A DNA stretch of 64,000 nucleotides from NCBI GenBank assembly GCA_013397075.1, contig VWZS01007625.1:628676-692675 (forward strand), read 5' to 3'. Under the pieces are notes generated by a model. That model was not told where the DNA came from, made no database searches, and was given only the letters and a program-made list of their open reading frames with translations. The stretch is from Rhabdornis inornatus. Its lineage: Eukaryota > Chordata > Aves > Passeriformes > Rhabdornithidae. Within the stretch, counting starts at the first letter, position 1; each line of letters opens with the position of its first letter. This document shows, piece by piece, positions 10,401-23,043 of this stretch. Position numbers and translations under genes: made by a program.

Positions 10401-13400
10401 GGTGGTACACAGGATTTACACCAACAGTTTAATCTGAACCGTCTGTCCATTCTGTTTACTGTCACTTGTTCCTCCTGATGGCCTCTCTCCAGCGTTTAAG
10501 TGTTTGCAGTTTTTTTAGGAGCATATAAAGTCTGAGGCTGACACATAAAACAGGCTCAGGATTTTTTGTTCTTGTGTTAATAAACCTCTCTCACCTCCTT
10601 TAACCTTCAGTCTCAGTTTTGAATACTGGCAAAGCTGTCCTCACATATTTTGAAAAACTATTCTTCCATGATTCACTTGTGTTTCTAAATTTGGTAAAAA
10701 CTAGGGGTTCTTAATGAGAATGGTTAATTAGATTAGAGAGTAACAACTCTGTGCTGAGCAGTACCTGCAATGCAGAGGTAATGTTTCTTCTAGAGTCCTA
10801 AAATAAGTAGTTTGTTTCTGCAGCAATATAGGATTCTAGGACATAAAATCATGTTATTTTTCTCTTGCAGTGAGAGAACACATGTAATTTACTATACCAA
10901 CCAGTGTATCTCAGTATCAAATGGTATGTAAGTGAACCATTTTGTATTTTTCGTTGTTCAATGTAATAGCTATCTTCTAGTGTAGTTTCTCTTCCTATTT
11001 AGGTTAAATGAAGTTTCAATTTACTTAAAAAAAAAATCTCAAATAACGGAGTTGAAAAAAATACATGTGTGCCTCAGGGCATGGAAAACCCAGGAATGAC
11101 CTGGAATGGCTCTGGCTGCAGGAGGATCTTTAGAGTGGCTTGGAGGGCTCAGTAACAAACGAAGCTCTGGGGCTCTGCCCGTGCCTTCAGGGCCTCGTGC
11201 AGAGACCCAAAGGCAGCATCTTCTGTACTGCAATTTGTGCATTTAAAAAGCATATGGTGTGCCACAATGCGGGCAGCAGGGACAATGGCAGGAATGTGGC
11301 CATCGGGAGTTATTTCCAGTGTCTATATGCAGTTGTCTTTATAAGCCTCCTCCTTTTCTGTGTTCTGAAGAGCTGCTGCTGCCTGTGAATAGGGAAGACT
11401 TTGTCCCAGCTGCTCAGAGCAGGGCTGGGAGGGGAGGGGAGGTGGGCAGGAGAGCCTTCTGTTCAGATCTGATTTCTAGGGAGATGCCTGCCTCTTCCTA
11501 AACACCACATCCCTGAGGCAGCAAAACTTCTGTTCACTCGTGCTTGCCTTGAAGATCTTTTGCCACCTTCCCTTTTAGACAAATATTTGTATAAATGTAT
11601 TTATTTTAGAATTGTCCTGAAATTTTTTAACTGCCAAAGCCTCGTGGCAATACTGAAGGATTCCCACATCATGAAAAGAAGTAGGATATTCTTCCATTGT
11701 CTTTAGTTTCCATTGTCTTCTACTATACAAAAAGATGTTCACTAAACTCTTTTCAATGAAAGCTTCTAAAGCTTTAGATGTTGTCAGGCAGTGTATTTTA
11801 TATTATTTTAGTAATAATTACTTTGCATTACATGAGCAGTGAATTTAAATGAGTTCAGCTATAACTGAATTCATATATTATATATGAGTTCCTGATTAAG
11901 AACACACATATGAACAACATTGTTTTATTAGTCCTGCCAGACCCCCTAAAATACCTACCCTGTATGTGCTTTATCATTATGAGGTGATGCATAAGTCTTA
12001 AACTTTAATAGAATTTTCAGAGATTTCTGGCTTGGATTTTGAAGGAAAATCTGTTTGCTTGTTTGGCTTTTTAAAAAAAAAAATTATTTTTTTTTGTCTG
12101 ATAGTCTCTTAGCTAACAAGTGGGATAAATGTGTCTGTATCTCAATCTGAGAAAACCAGTTATAGTCTTACATCGATTTCATGGCAGAATGATATAAATT
12201 GAAGCAGACTGCATACTGTAAATGGTTTTACAGGTTTCACTTACTGACACAATTAGTTTGATGGAGTGATCTATGACTGCCTTCACCACCTCCTTTAGTG
12301 TTCACAGGCCTGTGAAGTTTTATGGTGTTACCTTTCAGTCATTACACTGACAGGGTGGCTTTGCAGGTAGAGTCTTTTTGGGTGGATTTGCCAGGATCAA
12401 AGGGCCCAAAGGCTCAGGAAGTTGTGGAACAGTGCCCATGGTGCCTTCTGAGGGGACAAACTGCATCCTTGCAGGGGAGGTTGGGGTATCCTGGGCACAT
12501 AAATCCTGCATGGCTGAATGAGCTGCCAGTAAATCAGGGGGGAAGTGCTGCACTGAGTCCTGATCTGGTTTGAGAAGGGTCCAGAAATGGAGATGGCATT
12601 TGTCACCTCGATGATTCATACACTCCAACTCGCTTATTCGAGCATTTCCAAAGAAATCTTGTCAAACTTTCAGATGTAAAATTTGTCTTTCAGTTGAGAG
12701 TAGAGAGATCTGCACTATTTGTTCTGCAGGGGTGCTCCCAGGAGTGTGGATGCAAGAGTTTTCCCCAAATTCTGCGGATTTTATCAACACACACAGTGGT
12801 GACTTGAAGCTGGTTGCCAAAACTTACCGTGAGTAAATTGCTGTAATTAAATGTATCCCCAGCCTTGCAAGCATTGTTTCTGCACTGCTAAGGCTGTTAG
12901 ATAAGGCTGGGGTTGAGCTGTGACACCTGGGCTATATATAGAAGGTGACAGCTTGCTGTTCTTGGAAACATTTGGGTGGGTGGTTGTGCTCTGGTTTGTG
13001 ACTTTGGTGAAAGAATTGGAGGAAGAGGATAATAACACAGCTCCAGAGGCCTCTTTGAAACTGCTTAACACTGCCTTTTTAAAAATTGTCTTATCAACAG
13101 CAAAACACAATTTTTCTTCCTTTGGGTGAGATACTGGGGTTCCTTGTCAGAGAGAATTTGAGAAAGAAACAAAGATGAATCGCTCTTGAGGCTCAAGCAT
13201 GTTTGGATCTTTAGGAACAATTTAATTGAATGGAAGTGAAGAGTTGTTAAAATACAAGCAGAAAATAAAGACACAGGGCTGAATCTGTGTGTGTCTATAA
13301 TCTGTGACCATAACAAACAAGAAAGCTGTCAAAACAGGGAAGGCTGGAATTGCCCTGTGTCTAGACAAAAAAAAATAGAAAAAAAAAATTGAGTAGGACA

Positions 13401-15930
13401 GAGAAAAGTGATGTTTAGAGCTTTTGGCAAAATAAGCTACAGCTGCAGAACCCAACCCCACGAAGGGCTGTGTTCACCTGGACTGTGTGCTAAGCTGCAT
13501 TCAAAATTGTGTGTCCAGGCACTTGAGATTTTGGGTTCTTTGAAAACCAAACCCCAGATAAGTAACTAGGCTGCTTTATTCAGAAAAATGTCTAAAATAT
13601 CATTGTCCAAACAGTTCTTTCATATCAAATGTTCTCTAAAAACAAAACCAGTAAGTACAAAACATGTATAAAATGATACTCTTTTGTTGCAGGGGAAGGA
13701 CAGGGGAAGTGGAGCCCTTCCTCTTTGGAAGGTGTGTGTTTGATTTGGTGCTGCTCAGATGCCATGGTTACAGCACTGCAGAAAACAAACCCCAAGCACC
13801 AGGTGGGCTCTCCCTCTTCTCCAGTCCCCATTTCCCTGCCCATTACTGAGATTCTAACAGGAGATGCAGCAGGGTTGAAGGCTCGTGTATTTCAGCATCG
13901 AAAAGGACCAGAGGCCAAAATCTTTTTGTTTGGGCCAGAAAGCCGAATCTCCCCGATTACACTGCAGGATTCTGCCACATTTCTGGGGGGGATGCAATGT
14001 GAGCAGCAGTTTTGGTTTGGTTTCTCACCAACAAGAAATGAAGGAAAGATGAAGACAGCACACTCAGTGGGGACTTTATCACAAACTGATAGGTTTTCTT
14101 AGAAGGGGTGGGACAAACTGGGATCCACAGCTTTGTGCTTGGGCAGCGCCTGCTGTGTTCTCATGGCAAGGAGCTGTGTGTCACAGGTGACTCCTGTGCT
14201 CAGTGACTGTAGATGCTGCACTGGAAAAGTGACAGAAGGACTGCCAGACCAAAGAATCCACCTCTGTGTGCACACAGGTCTAAAAGTACCTGGCATGGAC
14301 TGTAATGTGTTCAAGGAGGGAGGTAATACCTCAGAATTCCCGTGGTGTTGCCAGCACTGCAGGAATCCTTTTTCCCAGGGCAGGCAGTAGGGATGCAAGC
14401 ATTCTGTTTGGGAAGGGGAGAACAAAAAACCCACAACCAAGCCAAAGAATGCTTGAATGCATGTAACATTTTTTTCTTTCCTGATCAACTTATTTTTCAT
14501 GACACAGATTATGTTTGTCTGCATGTTACATTTTCCATCTGGCCCATGTCATTTGCATCTATTAATTTTAAATACATCTGTTTGGCTGAGTCAGAGTGGT
14601 CATTGTTAGGCTGGCTGAGGAGAACCCTTCCCTGAAGTGTTCAGTGTTGGGTGGCACTTAACAAATCGGTTTGGGTGACCAAAGGGAACAGATAGAGTTT
14701 ATGCATCAGTCATTCACCCATCAACACTTGCTCTTCATGTAAGACCTTAGTGGTTCATCCAGTACTTGAGTCTCGCAATATTTTAGTCATAGGAGACTTG
14801 AGAATGTAAAATTTGAGGAGGCTTTTCCAGCTGAATTGGCCAGTCAGGCAGTAAAACTCCTGCCTTGAGAGACACGTGACCAGTTGTCCATCAATGTAGC
14901 TCTGGAGTTAAATTCACACTGCCTGAACACAAAATGGGGGGAGAAGTGTCTGGCAGACTCCATCCTGTGAAACTGAGAAGATTTTGCTTGTTTTGAATGT
15001 ACTTGCATTTCATATATGATATAAATTCAAGTGCAAGAAAATATTGACTTGATTCAACAGCAGTGGCTGGCAGCAAGAGCCTTGATTTTAGGGAAGATTT
15101 GACAGTTCTGAGAGGTCAGCAGATGCTCTGGCCTGACAGATTCGTTCTCCCTTGTGGCCTAAATAAGAGTTCTTTAGTCTCCTTCCCTTCTTCCTTTTCC
15201 CCTTGCCTCTCTGTGCTATGAAATGATTGATTGTAACAGCTATAAATTGGTGTGTGACTGTATAAACCCACAAAAGACACATGGAAGTTGTTGGTAAATG
15301 CTGGTTTTTTTATTATTTCCCCCCAAAAAACCCTGAGATAATACTTCTCCCTTCTTTGTATAGCTCATGATAGAGCTAAACAAGAGCAAACTGATCTTGG
15401 CTGTCATTAAAACAACTTGCACATCAGCCTAATGTTTTTGTTGCATCTTTTAAAAAACACGAATAAATCCCAAGGTGTTAAAGCAAACAGGTACATATTG
15501 CTGTGTGTCTTCCCTGGAAATGCAGCCAATTCTTCTAGCAAAAAGCTGACAGGTAAGAATTTGGTGGTTTCTGTTTGCTTTATTTTAAAGGAGTTTGGGG
15601 GTAGATTGTAATTTCAGCGATAGAGGAGTGGTGCTTGTGGGAAGGAGCAGGGAGCTGAGTCCTGAGTAAGCACAGAGCAGCATTAGGGACTGGGGGTTTT
15701 GCATTGTGTTTTGCTTTGCCACTGCAGTTTTGTAGCTCGGCGCTGGCTGAGGATGTGAATCATTTTTCCTGCTTCCTGCAGCAGCTGGAAGTGCAGGGTG
15801 TCCCACTGAGCCACCATGGTCACTGTGTGCTACCAGAGCAGCTGGGGGTGCCAGGCACACGGATGCCTTAGAATTTAGTTTTCATATTTTCCAAGTCCTG
15901 TACTGCTTTAGGGTATAACTCTAAACTCCA
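7410..15930. other. Intergenic DNA between PER2 and HES6, first part
   Basis: I see no convincing exon on either strand. The open frames are short, lack splice context and encode low-complexity W/C/S-rich peptides. A short GT run lies near 9517-9530 and AT-rich patches near 10.5-12.2 kb. Nothing else stands out. Confidence 0.6.
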
Positions 15931-15935
15931 TAACC

Positions 15936-16293
15936 TGTCAGCTGCTGTTCTCCCATGATATTCAGACAAAACAATTCCTCTGGGCCTGAAACTCAAGGAT
16001 ACCTCACTGCCTCAGGCCCCAGGCGATGTAAACAACAATGAATTGGGGGGAGCAAACTGGGGGTAAATGACTTCATTACCTGAAGCTGTAACTGGAGAAT
16101 TAACCCCCGATATGTAAATGGACCAAACTTATATCTGTCTGACAAACTCAGGCCATTGTCCATTTTGGGTGTAGCCTCTGAGGCTTCTGACTGCCCAGGA
16201 AGATAGTCTCTATCTATTGAAGGCCTTCAATTAATACCTGCTTTTATTTTCTTAATCTTGTCTAGCCTGAGTTTTAGGTAGCCACTCTAAGCA
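15936..16293 (+). mobile_element. Probable solo LTR of an avian ERV-L-like element (decayed)
   Basis: The stretch begins TGTCAGCTG and ends CTAAGCA, compatible with TG...CA termini. It has an LTR-like layout: a GGCCATTGTCCATTTTGGG segment, then an AATTAATACCTGC polyadenylation-like region, a T-rich stretch and a short U5-like tail. I recognise this style from avian ERV-L LTRs. I could not find a clean target-site duplication, so the ends are uncertain by tens of bases and no internal viral genes are present. Alternative: unrelated intergenic sequence. Confidence 0.4.
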
Positions 16294-19200
16294 CCACCAC
16301 CAGGTGTGATGTGGGACTGCTTGTGCCCTTTGGGTCTTAAAACCTCTTTGAGACCAAGCACATTCAGGAGCTTTCAGAATTCTGTCACTTTACTTAAAGC
16401 TTGCTGGGAAATAAAGGTTATCCTGCGCACTCTGTAGAGTGCCCTAAGGCACCTGAGGAGTCTTGGGCTTCTCTGAGTGCATGTGTTGGCTTAGTAAGAA
16501 ATGCTGGTTCAGTTGAGGGATTGAGTGGGAGGCCTGCAGCTGCTTGGGGAATAGCAACTCCTCAGTGGACATTTGCTCCAGAACCCCAGACTTTGGTAAG
16601 AAGCTGTGTGCTCCCTCTGCCTGGATGGGGGAATTCAATTACACCCATCTTCTGACCAGTTAATCTGTTCCTGTTAATGATAGAGAGAATCTGGACCAGG
16701 ATTATGTGTGTAAAGTAATCTCAGGCTCCTGGTACTGTGCAGGCATCTGCTGAGGATCTGTTGGGCAGAAAAGGAATCTGAGCATGTTGTCTTGGAAAGT
16801 GGAAGTGTGTAGGTAGATATGATCAACATTGGGGTCAGCCATGAGTAATGAGGCCTCCAAGACTGGTTATAAACATCAAGTGACATTTGCAGGCCCAAAG
16901 GAGGAAAATTTGCTCAGCTTGTGTGATTCAGTTCTTGGTGAGATGTGTGGCTGCTGTGAAAAACCTCTCCCCACTGGTGGAAGAATTTGATGGGGCTGAT
17001 GTGTCTCTTCTGCTTCCCCCCTTTCTCCATATGTGGAGCATTGATTACAAAACCTGTTGCATGGTGACAGTGGAAGGGGTTTCATAGTGACTCTGCTCAG
17101 CACAGGCTGGTTCTGATAAAACTTATTTTAGAATAAGAAGATTGGAAGTCTGAAGTTTTATTTGTGTGTGGGTCAGTCATGGATGGTGCAAAGCCAAAAA
17201 CACAGCCAGGCTTCCACAGGGGCCACGAGGAGCTGAAACCCACTCAGGAACTCCTGGGTGGGGACACAGACTCTGGGGGATGCCCAGTAATGTCCCTTCC
17301 CTCTCAGTGCACACAGGCACATCATTCTAAGGATGCTTTAAGCTGTGCCTCTCTGGGGATCATTTTAAATTAGGCTGCTCTGCTTTGTACTTCAGTGGTG
17401 CAGGAGCTTTGCAGAGCTCAGCTGAGGGTGACTGAAGCTGTGCAATTCCTGAAATGGCCTGTGAATGCATGTTTGAAGATGCCTGGGGTCTGAGCTTTCT
17501 CAGATACGAAGAAGACTACTCTCCTTGCTTTCTACTAATATTTTAGCCAGACACCAATGCAAAAACTATAAAACCACAAATTGAGTTAATTTTACACTTA
17601 AGAAATCCAAGGCCAGAAGGGATCAGTTAATGTAATTACTTATATGTTGTTGTTTTACTAAGTAGTTTTGTTTGTAACCAAAGCAACTTGTATTTGCTTC
17701 TGGAAATACATTCTGTCTCACTTGACATTAAAAGAAAGGAAATTCATTACTTCTTTCAGTGTCTAATTTCAATCTTTTTCCTTCTCATTTCAGACAACTT
17801 GGACCTACTATCTAGCTCTTGGCACTTAAGACTCTATTGGATTGAAAGACTTCTTGAATCCATGACTTCCACAGCTGGTAATTGAGCTATAGAATATATG
17901 TGTAATGCAACATAGGCAGTATAACTAATCAAATTACCCTCAGTCGTTATCTTGTTTAACTAAATTAACTTAAGGCCTCATGCTCTGAGGTGTATTTTCA
18001 TGTTTGAATGTTTTCTGAACCAGCCTGGATATTTTTTAACATCCTTAAACTGCAGTGCAATGAATTTCACTTGCTGAAAACTATAATGAAATTATAATGT
18101 TGTGTAGGGTGTAAAATCTCATGGGAAGAGAGAGACTGGTTTACCCCTTTGCTTTTCCTTTAGCTTAGCTCATGCAGAAGACTGAGAAGTCTAAAGTGGA
18201 CAATTCAGTGACACTATCCATGTAAATAACTGTGGACTCGGGAATTTGCTGAAGGATGTATTGTGTGTGTGTGATGGGTTCGAGTGCTGATGTGTGGGGG
18301 GGGTGTGTGTGTGTGTGTCAGGTTCGAGTGCTGATGTGTGCCTCGTGTGTGTGTGTGTGTCAGGTTCAAGCAAGGATAGCCCAAACCATGGCCTGGGGCA
18401 CACTTGTCAGGAGATGTGCTGCTTGGCTCAGTTGTTTCCATCTCCAGAGAAAAGAGCAAGTGTCTTGGACAAAAGTTTGGGTGTGTTCCAGCAGCTCAAC
18501 ACAGGATCCATAAAACCTGTGTCTGCAGGGTTCAGGAGCAGTGAGGACTGTAGAGCTGCTGCTGTGAGAGTGTGTGCAGACACACTGTGCTTGCACATGG
18601 GCCCAAAAATTGGGAAATCCTGAAACTGGGCTCCAGCAGCTGGAGCTGTCAAGAGTGGATGGTCCCTTGGGGATGTGGGGCTGTTATCTGTGGAGAGTTT
18701 ACCATAACGTGGCAAGACCCTGGGTGCCAGGATTAACCAACACTCACTCCAGCACTTCTCATAGGAATAAATCCTCCTTTTTTTGTGACATTTCAATACC
18801 ATTCTGCTAACAGCAGCGTCTTGGATGGTAAGAAATTTAAGCTGTGTTTCAGACAGAAACCAACTGCCTGCTAAGCAGAGATTTCCTGCACGATGCCTGT
18901 GCACCCCCTAGACCTTCTGCTGAGGCCTGGGCTGGCTTTATTCTTCTCTCCTATTAATTGGAATAGAGACTGAAACATTTATTTGGAGAGGGAGACTCTG
19001 CAGAGAGCTGCAGGATACTTGCTAGTGGGAGATGAAAGAAGATGTAAGTTGATTGGTGTGATTTAAAAGCCTGATCTTGCCTCCTGGCCAGAGGCTCTGA
19101 TAAAAGACCTGGTACATGTTGCCAAGAGGTTGGGAAGAGGTTTGAACTCCAAGTCTTCCCAGCTGATCTGGTCTAACAAGGAGCACTTTTCCCCTGTAAC

Positions 19201-20770
19201 AGGTGTGAGTGACTGACACGCAAAGAGAGGGGAAAATGAGCCCTTCTTTCTATTATTCTCCACCTGCATATCAAATGAGAAGAGTCCTGTTAGTATGCTG
19301 CCTCTCTGTCCTTTTACAAGGCAGTGCACTGTCAGATCAGATGGTCTGTTTGTATTACTTTGGAATGGAAAAGAATAAAGGCAGTTTCTATAAAGAAGGA
19401 CTTGAAAAGGCTTCCCTGGTTTTTCATCAGGGCTGTTGGAAACCTTACTTCCCCATACTGCCCCTTCCCCAGTCTCACCCCCAAAATGCTCACCTCTTCC
19501 TGCCTTTGTCAGGCAAGTGTCAGATTTGACACATTTGCAGTAAGGTACAGAAATGCAAATGGACAAATCCAGCAACAGCTAATCAGAGGATATAAACTTG
19601 CTATGAACCTAATTTGTGGATTTAAAAAAAAAGGCCATATTGCTAACACACTTCTAAAATGCTTTTTATTGAAAAACTCCTCGTAGTACTGCTCTGATCT
19701 GGCTTTTCTTTTTAGCCAGTACAGCACTGACAAGTGCTCAGGGGAAAGGGCTGTAATCCCTCTGCTCTTCTCAAACACTCCAGCTTTGGGAGAGCAGCTG
19801 GCCAGGTGGCCTCCTAGCCCTGCTGCCTGTTTTTCCTGCAGCAGAGGGAACAGGATGTGCCCAGATGCCCAGCCCAGGAAGGTTCCCTTGGCTGTGGGAA
19901 GGGCAGCAGCACAAGCAGGAATGGGAAAAGCAGCAGAAACCTGGGAAGACCAGCTTTGGCTCCCATGCTCCAAGGCCAGTAAAGTTGATCACCACAGCTG
20001 CAGTACTGCTGAGCAGAGATGACTTTGTTTGGAGCTGCCCTAAAGCTGGCACGTTTATGTTGACTCTGGGCTGTGTTTCTGTCACCAAAGTGTCAGGATT
20101 TGCACTTACTTTCACAGGAGCATTAGAGAGAGCCCTAACACATCATGGAGATGAAGCCAAGCCAAGCTGCCTCTGGTGTTCCTGCAGCAGTGGAGAGGCT
20201 GCCTGGGGCCAGGATCAGCCCTGGATGCCACTGTCGAAGCCACTGAGCTCAGGCTGGGCTGTGACTGCTGCTGTCACGTTAAGGAACTGGGCTGTGGCTC
20301 CAGCTCCCTCTCAAGGGCCTTTCCCAAGGGTTCTGGCTGAGCAGGATCACAACACAGGGTGAGAGGCTGTGTGTGAACTGCTTGTGGAGTTACACGGAGC
20401 TCCAAGCTAAGAGGGGAGTGTGATGTATCAAACAAGATGTGAGACCTGAGGGAAATTGATATAAATAAACCTGGACTTGGGCTGGGGCTAGAGCAGTGCA
20501 GCCTCTGTCTGAGAGGTCATTGGGTGTGTAGGGTGTTAGTTTTAGTGCAAGAGGCCCAGGCTTCATTTACACTTCACACCCCTAACCTCTGTCCCTAGAG
20601 CAGAAAGGTCACTACAGCGGCTCTCAGCTCCCTTGCTCAGCCGGTTTTTGCCCCTCTCCTCCAGCTCAAAGGGAATTTAGCACAACAGGGGATGAGAAGG
20701 ATGAAACATTGGGATAGACACCTTTGAACAAGTACACGCACCGCAGGTAAAGAAAATGACAAAGGAAAGG
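16294..20770. other. Intergenic DNA between PER2 and HES6, second part
   Basis: No gene is supported. The stretch contains the GT-rich tandem repeat at 18254-18366 and several overlapping short open frames with no recognisable domain. Confidence 0.55.
18254..18366. repeat. GT-rich minisatellite
   Basis: About three copies of a compound unit: a (GT)n run followed by a CAGGTTCGAGTGCTGATGTG-like segment. The unit length varies with the GT run (about 45-50 bases). Confidence 0.8.
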
Positions 20771-20779
20771 CCTTGCCAG

Positions 20780-22275
20780 CACTTCAGTTTCTATTTTTAT
20801 TATTCCATGGTGTTAACAAAGCTACATGTCTGGTCCCTTGGTCCGTTGGGTTGCTTCCTTTCTTGCTTGTTCTATGTTTGGGAACTTCCATGAATTAAAA
20901 CACTTTACAATCCCTTTTTTCCTCTTTACAGTGACAGTTCTCTGAAAGGTATTGTACCACAGCATAAACAACCTGGCATCTCCCCAAAGCAGGAACCAGG
21001 AGGGCTCAAACCTCATGGGTAAGAATGCTGAGGGTCCCCCTCCAAGCCGCCAAAACATTAAAGAACTTTCCAAATCTACTGCACACTCTATTCAATGGAG
21101 TCTGTTTTTGCTCTCCACCAACAAAAAAAAGCCCAAAAAGCAAACCACCCCCCTGTGAGTTATGCCCCAGGACAGGATTTGCCTAGCACTTCTGAAGTTA
21201 GGGCTGTGCATGTGTGAGCAACGCTTCAGATGGCAGATCAAGTAGAGTAGGTTTGAGACTGGCATCCAGACCAACCAGCCCCAAACTCTGTGGCCTAAGA
21301 CTAACCTCAGCCAGTATAACCTTGCTCATGCAATAAACTTAAGTGTCAACTAGAATTAAACAAAAGAAATATTTGAATTCCAATAGTTAACAAGGCTTAG
21401 TACAAGAATTAAGTGCTTAATTACCAGCATTGTTTCCATGATACACAGACACTGGTGTTAAGAGCCAACAAGAGGGAGCTGCATTTTAAATGTTTTTAAA
21501 CAGGTTAGAAGTGCATCACATTACACAATATATGCCATGGTGTTTTTTATTAAAGATTAAAAATAAAAAATGTGTGACACCCTAATATACATAAAATCAC
21601 CAAGTCAAATGTGCTAAAAGCAAAATGTGCATAAAGACACTCATTTCTAGTAAAGGCACCCTGCCACCAACGTCTTTTAAAATGTTGGTCTAATTCCATC
21701 ACAATTTCTAGTTTTCTCTCCCTTCCCTAAAGGTGAGACTTTAGACTGCTACCAGGTACAGATGCTACCCCCACTGACACCTTTCACGGGTCTGTGCCAT
21801 CACTAGAACACTTAAAACCGTGCATGCAGACTTAGCTTGAGCTTCTCCTGGAATTAACTATCGTGATTTAAAATGCATAAGGGCTTTTTCTTAAAAGGTA
21901 GTGGTGTTTGGGCCACTTCTAAGGGCCAAGAAGAGATAGGGTTATAAAATAACTGCTGTGTCTGCCCCAGAGAGCTTTGCTACTACAAATCACTTCCCTC
22001 CTCCCCCCCATACTCCCGTAAAAACAACCCCTAAAGTTACAAAATGCCACCCACACACACACACACACAGGGATGAAATGTGAACGCGTTAGCTATTAGG
22101 CTGTCAGGGTGTGACAGCGTCAGGGAGCCCGAGCTCCAGTCCCAGCGCTGCCAGCCGCACACACACACACAGACAGACAAACAGACACTCGCACACACAC
22201 AGACACGCTCACACACGCGTGTGCGGGGCCCCCTGCCCTCCCCACGGGTGGGTCTGCGCTGCCTGCTCTCCGCTG
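20780..22275 (-). other. HES6: Probable HES6 3' untranslated region
   Basis: This lies directly downstream of the HES6 stop on the - strand. AATAAA on that strand is at 21546-21551 (UTR of about 0.75 kb) and again at 20796-20801 (about 1.5 kb). Just after the stop the transcript strand is UG-rich, because + strand (CA)n tracts lie at 22049-22069 and 22156-22220. Which signal is used cannot be told from the sequence. Confidence 0.5.
22049..22220. repeat. CA/CAGA microsatellites in the HES6 3'UTR
   Basis: A (CA)n run at 22049-22069 and a compound CA/CAGA/CA run at 22156-22220. On the HES6 transcript strand they read as UG-rich repeats shortly after the stop codon. Confidence 0.85.
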
Positions 22276-22691
22276 TTACCAGGGTCTCCACATGGATTTG
22301 GGCGAGCCGGGCGAGGCCAGGCCCTGCGTCTGGGACGCGTCCAGTCCGTCCGTGCCGGTCCGGCCCGGCTCGGCCTCCGCCTCGTCCGAGTCGGAGCAGG
22401 TCTCTTCACCGGGGGAGGGCAGAGCCGGGCCCAGCCGGGCTGCGGCCGGCAGCGCCAGCGCCTCGCCCGCGGGCCAGGGGCCGAGGGCGGGCTCCCCCAA
22501 AACGTCCGTGATCGAGTCCGGGCAGCCGCCCTCGCTCAGGGGCATGGACTCCAGCAGGTGGTTGAGCAGCTCGGCGGCCGTGGTGGCGTCGATGCCGGGG
22601 CAGCTGGAGACGAAGGTGTGCACCTCGTGCATGCACTGGATGTACCCGGCGGCGAAGCGCTCGCTGGCCTCGAGGAGCCGCCGCCCGCCCC
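22276..22691 (-). CDS. HES6: HES6 terminal coding exon (Orange domain to WRPW)
   Basis: HES6 is a bHLH-Orange nuclear factor that antagonises HES1 and promotes neuronal and muscle differentiation while recruiting Groucho/TLE. The exon starts after the - strand acceptor GCGCAG (22694-22692, phase 1). It reads LLEASERFAAGYIQCMHEVH, then SCPGIDATTAAELLNHLLES (Orange domain), a Pro/Ala/Gly-rich linker, an acidic ETCSDSDEAEAE patch and SPKSMWRPW, followed by TAA at 22276-22278. The Ser-acidic patch resembles the casein kinase 2 site known in mammalian HES6. The exon gives 137 complete codons before the stop. The bHLH exons are not found in the visible sequence and probably lie in the adjacent 300-N gap. 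Confidence 0.93.
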
Positions 22692-22743
22692 CTGCGCCGC
22701 GGGGACAGAGAGGGGCACGGGTGAGGAGCGGGCCGCGCCGGGC

Positions 22744-23043
22744 NNNNNNNNNNNNNNNNNNNNNNNNNNNNNNNNNNNNNNNNNNNNNNNNNNNNNNNNN
22801 NNNNNNNNNNNNNNNNNNNNNNNNNNNNNNNNNNNNNNNNNNNNNNNNNNNNNNNNNNNNNNNNNNNNNNNNNNNNNNNNNNNNNNNNNNNNNNNNNNNN
22901 NNNNNNNNNNNNNNNNNNNNNNNNNNNNNNNNNNNNNNNNNNNNNNNNNNNNNNNNNNNNNNNNNNNNNNNNNNNNNNNNNNNNNNNNNNNNNNNNNNNN
23001 NNNNNNNNNNNNNNNNNNNNNNNNNNNNNNNNNNNNNNNNNNN
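22744..23043. other. Assembly gap (300 N) inside the HES6 gene
   Basis: Unresolved bases inside an extremely GC-rich CpG island. A start codon and a RKPLVEKKRR-type basic region should lie upstream of the 22691 acceptor but are seen neither in 22692-22743 nor in 23044-24000, so they are most likely in the gap. The true gap length is unknown. Confidence 0.9.

Noticed and set aside
17590..17650. Short CCAAGGCCAGAAGGGATCA stretch resembling reptile CR1 3' ends
   Set aside because: Too short and isolated to call an element with confidence.
18260..18300. GGTTCGAGT considered as a tRNA T-loop
   Set aside because: It sits in a GT-rich tandem repeat with no cloverleaf partner arms.
20400..20600. 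Possible LTR end around AATAAACCTGG
   Set aside because: No termini, no target-site duplication and no recognisable family layout.
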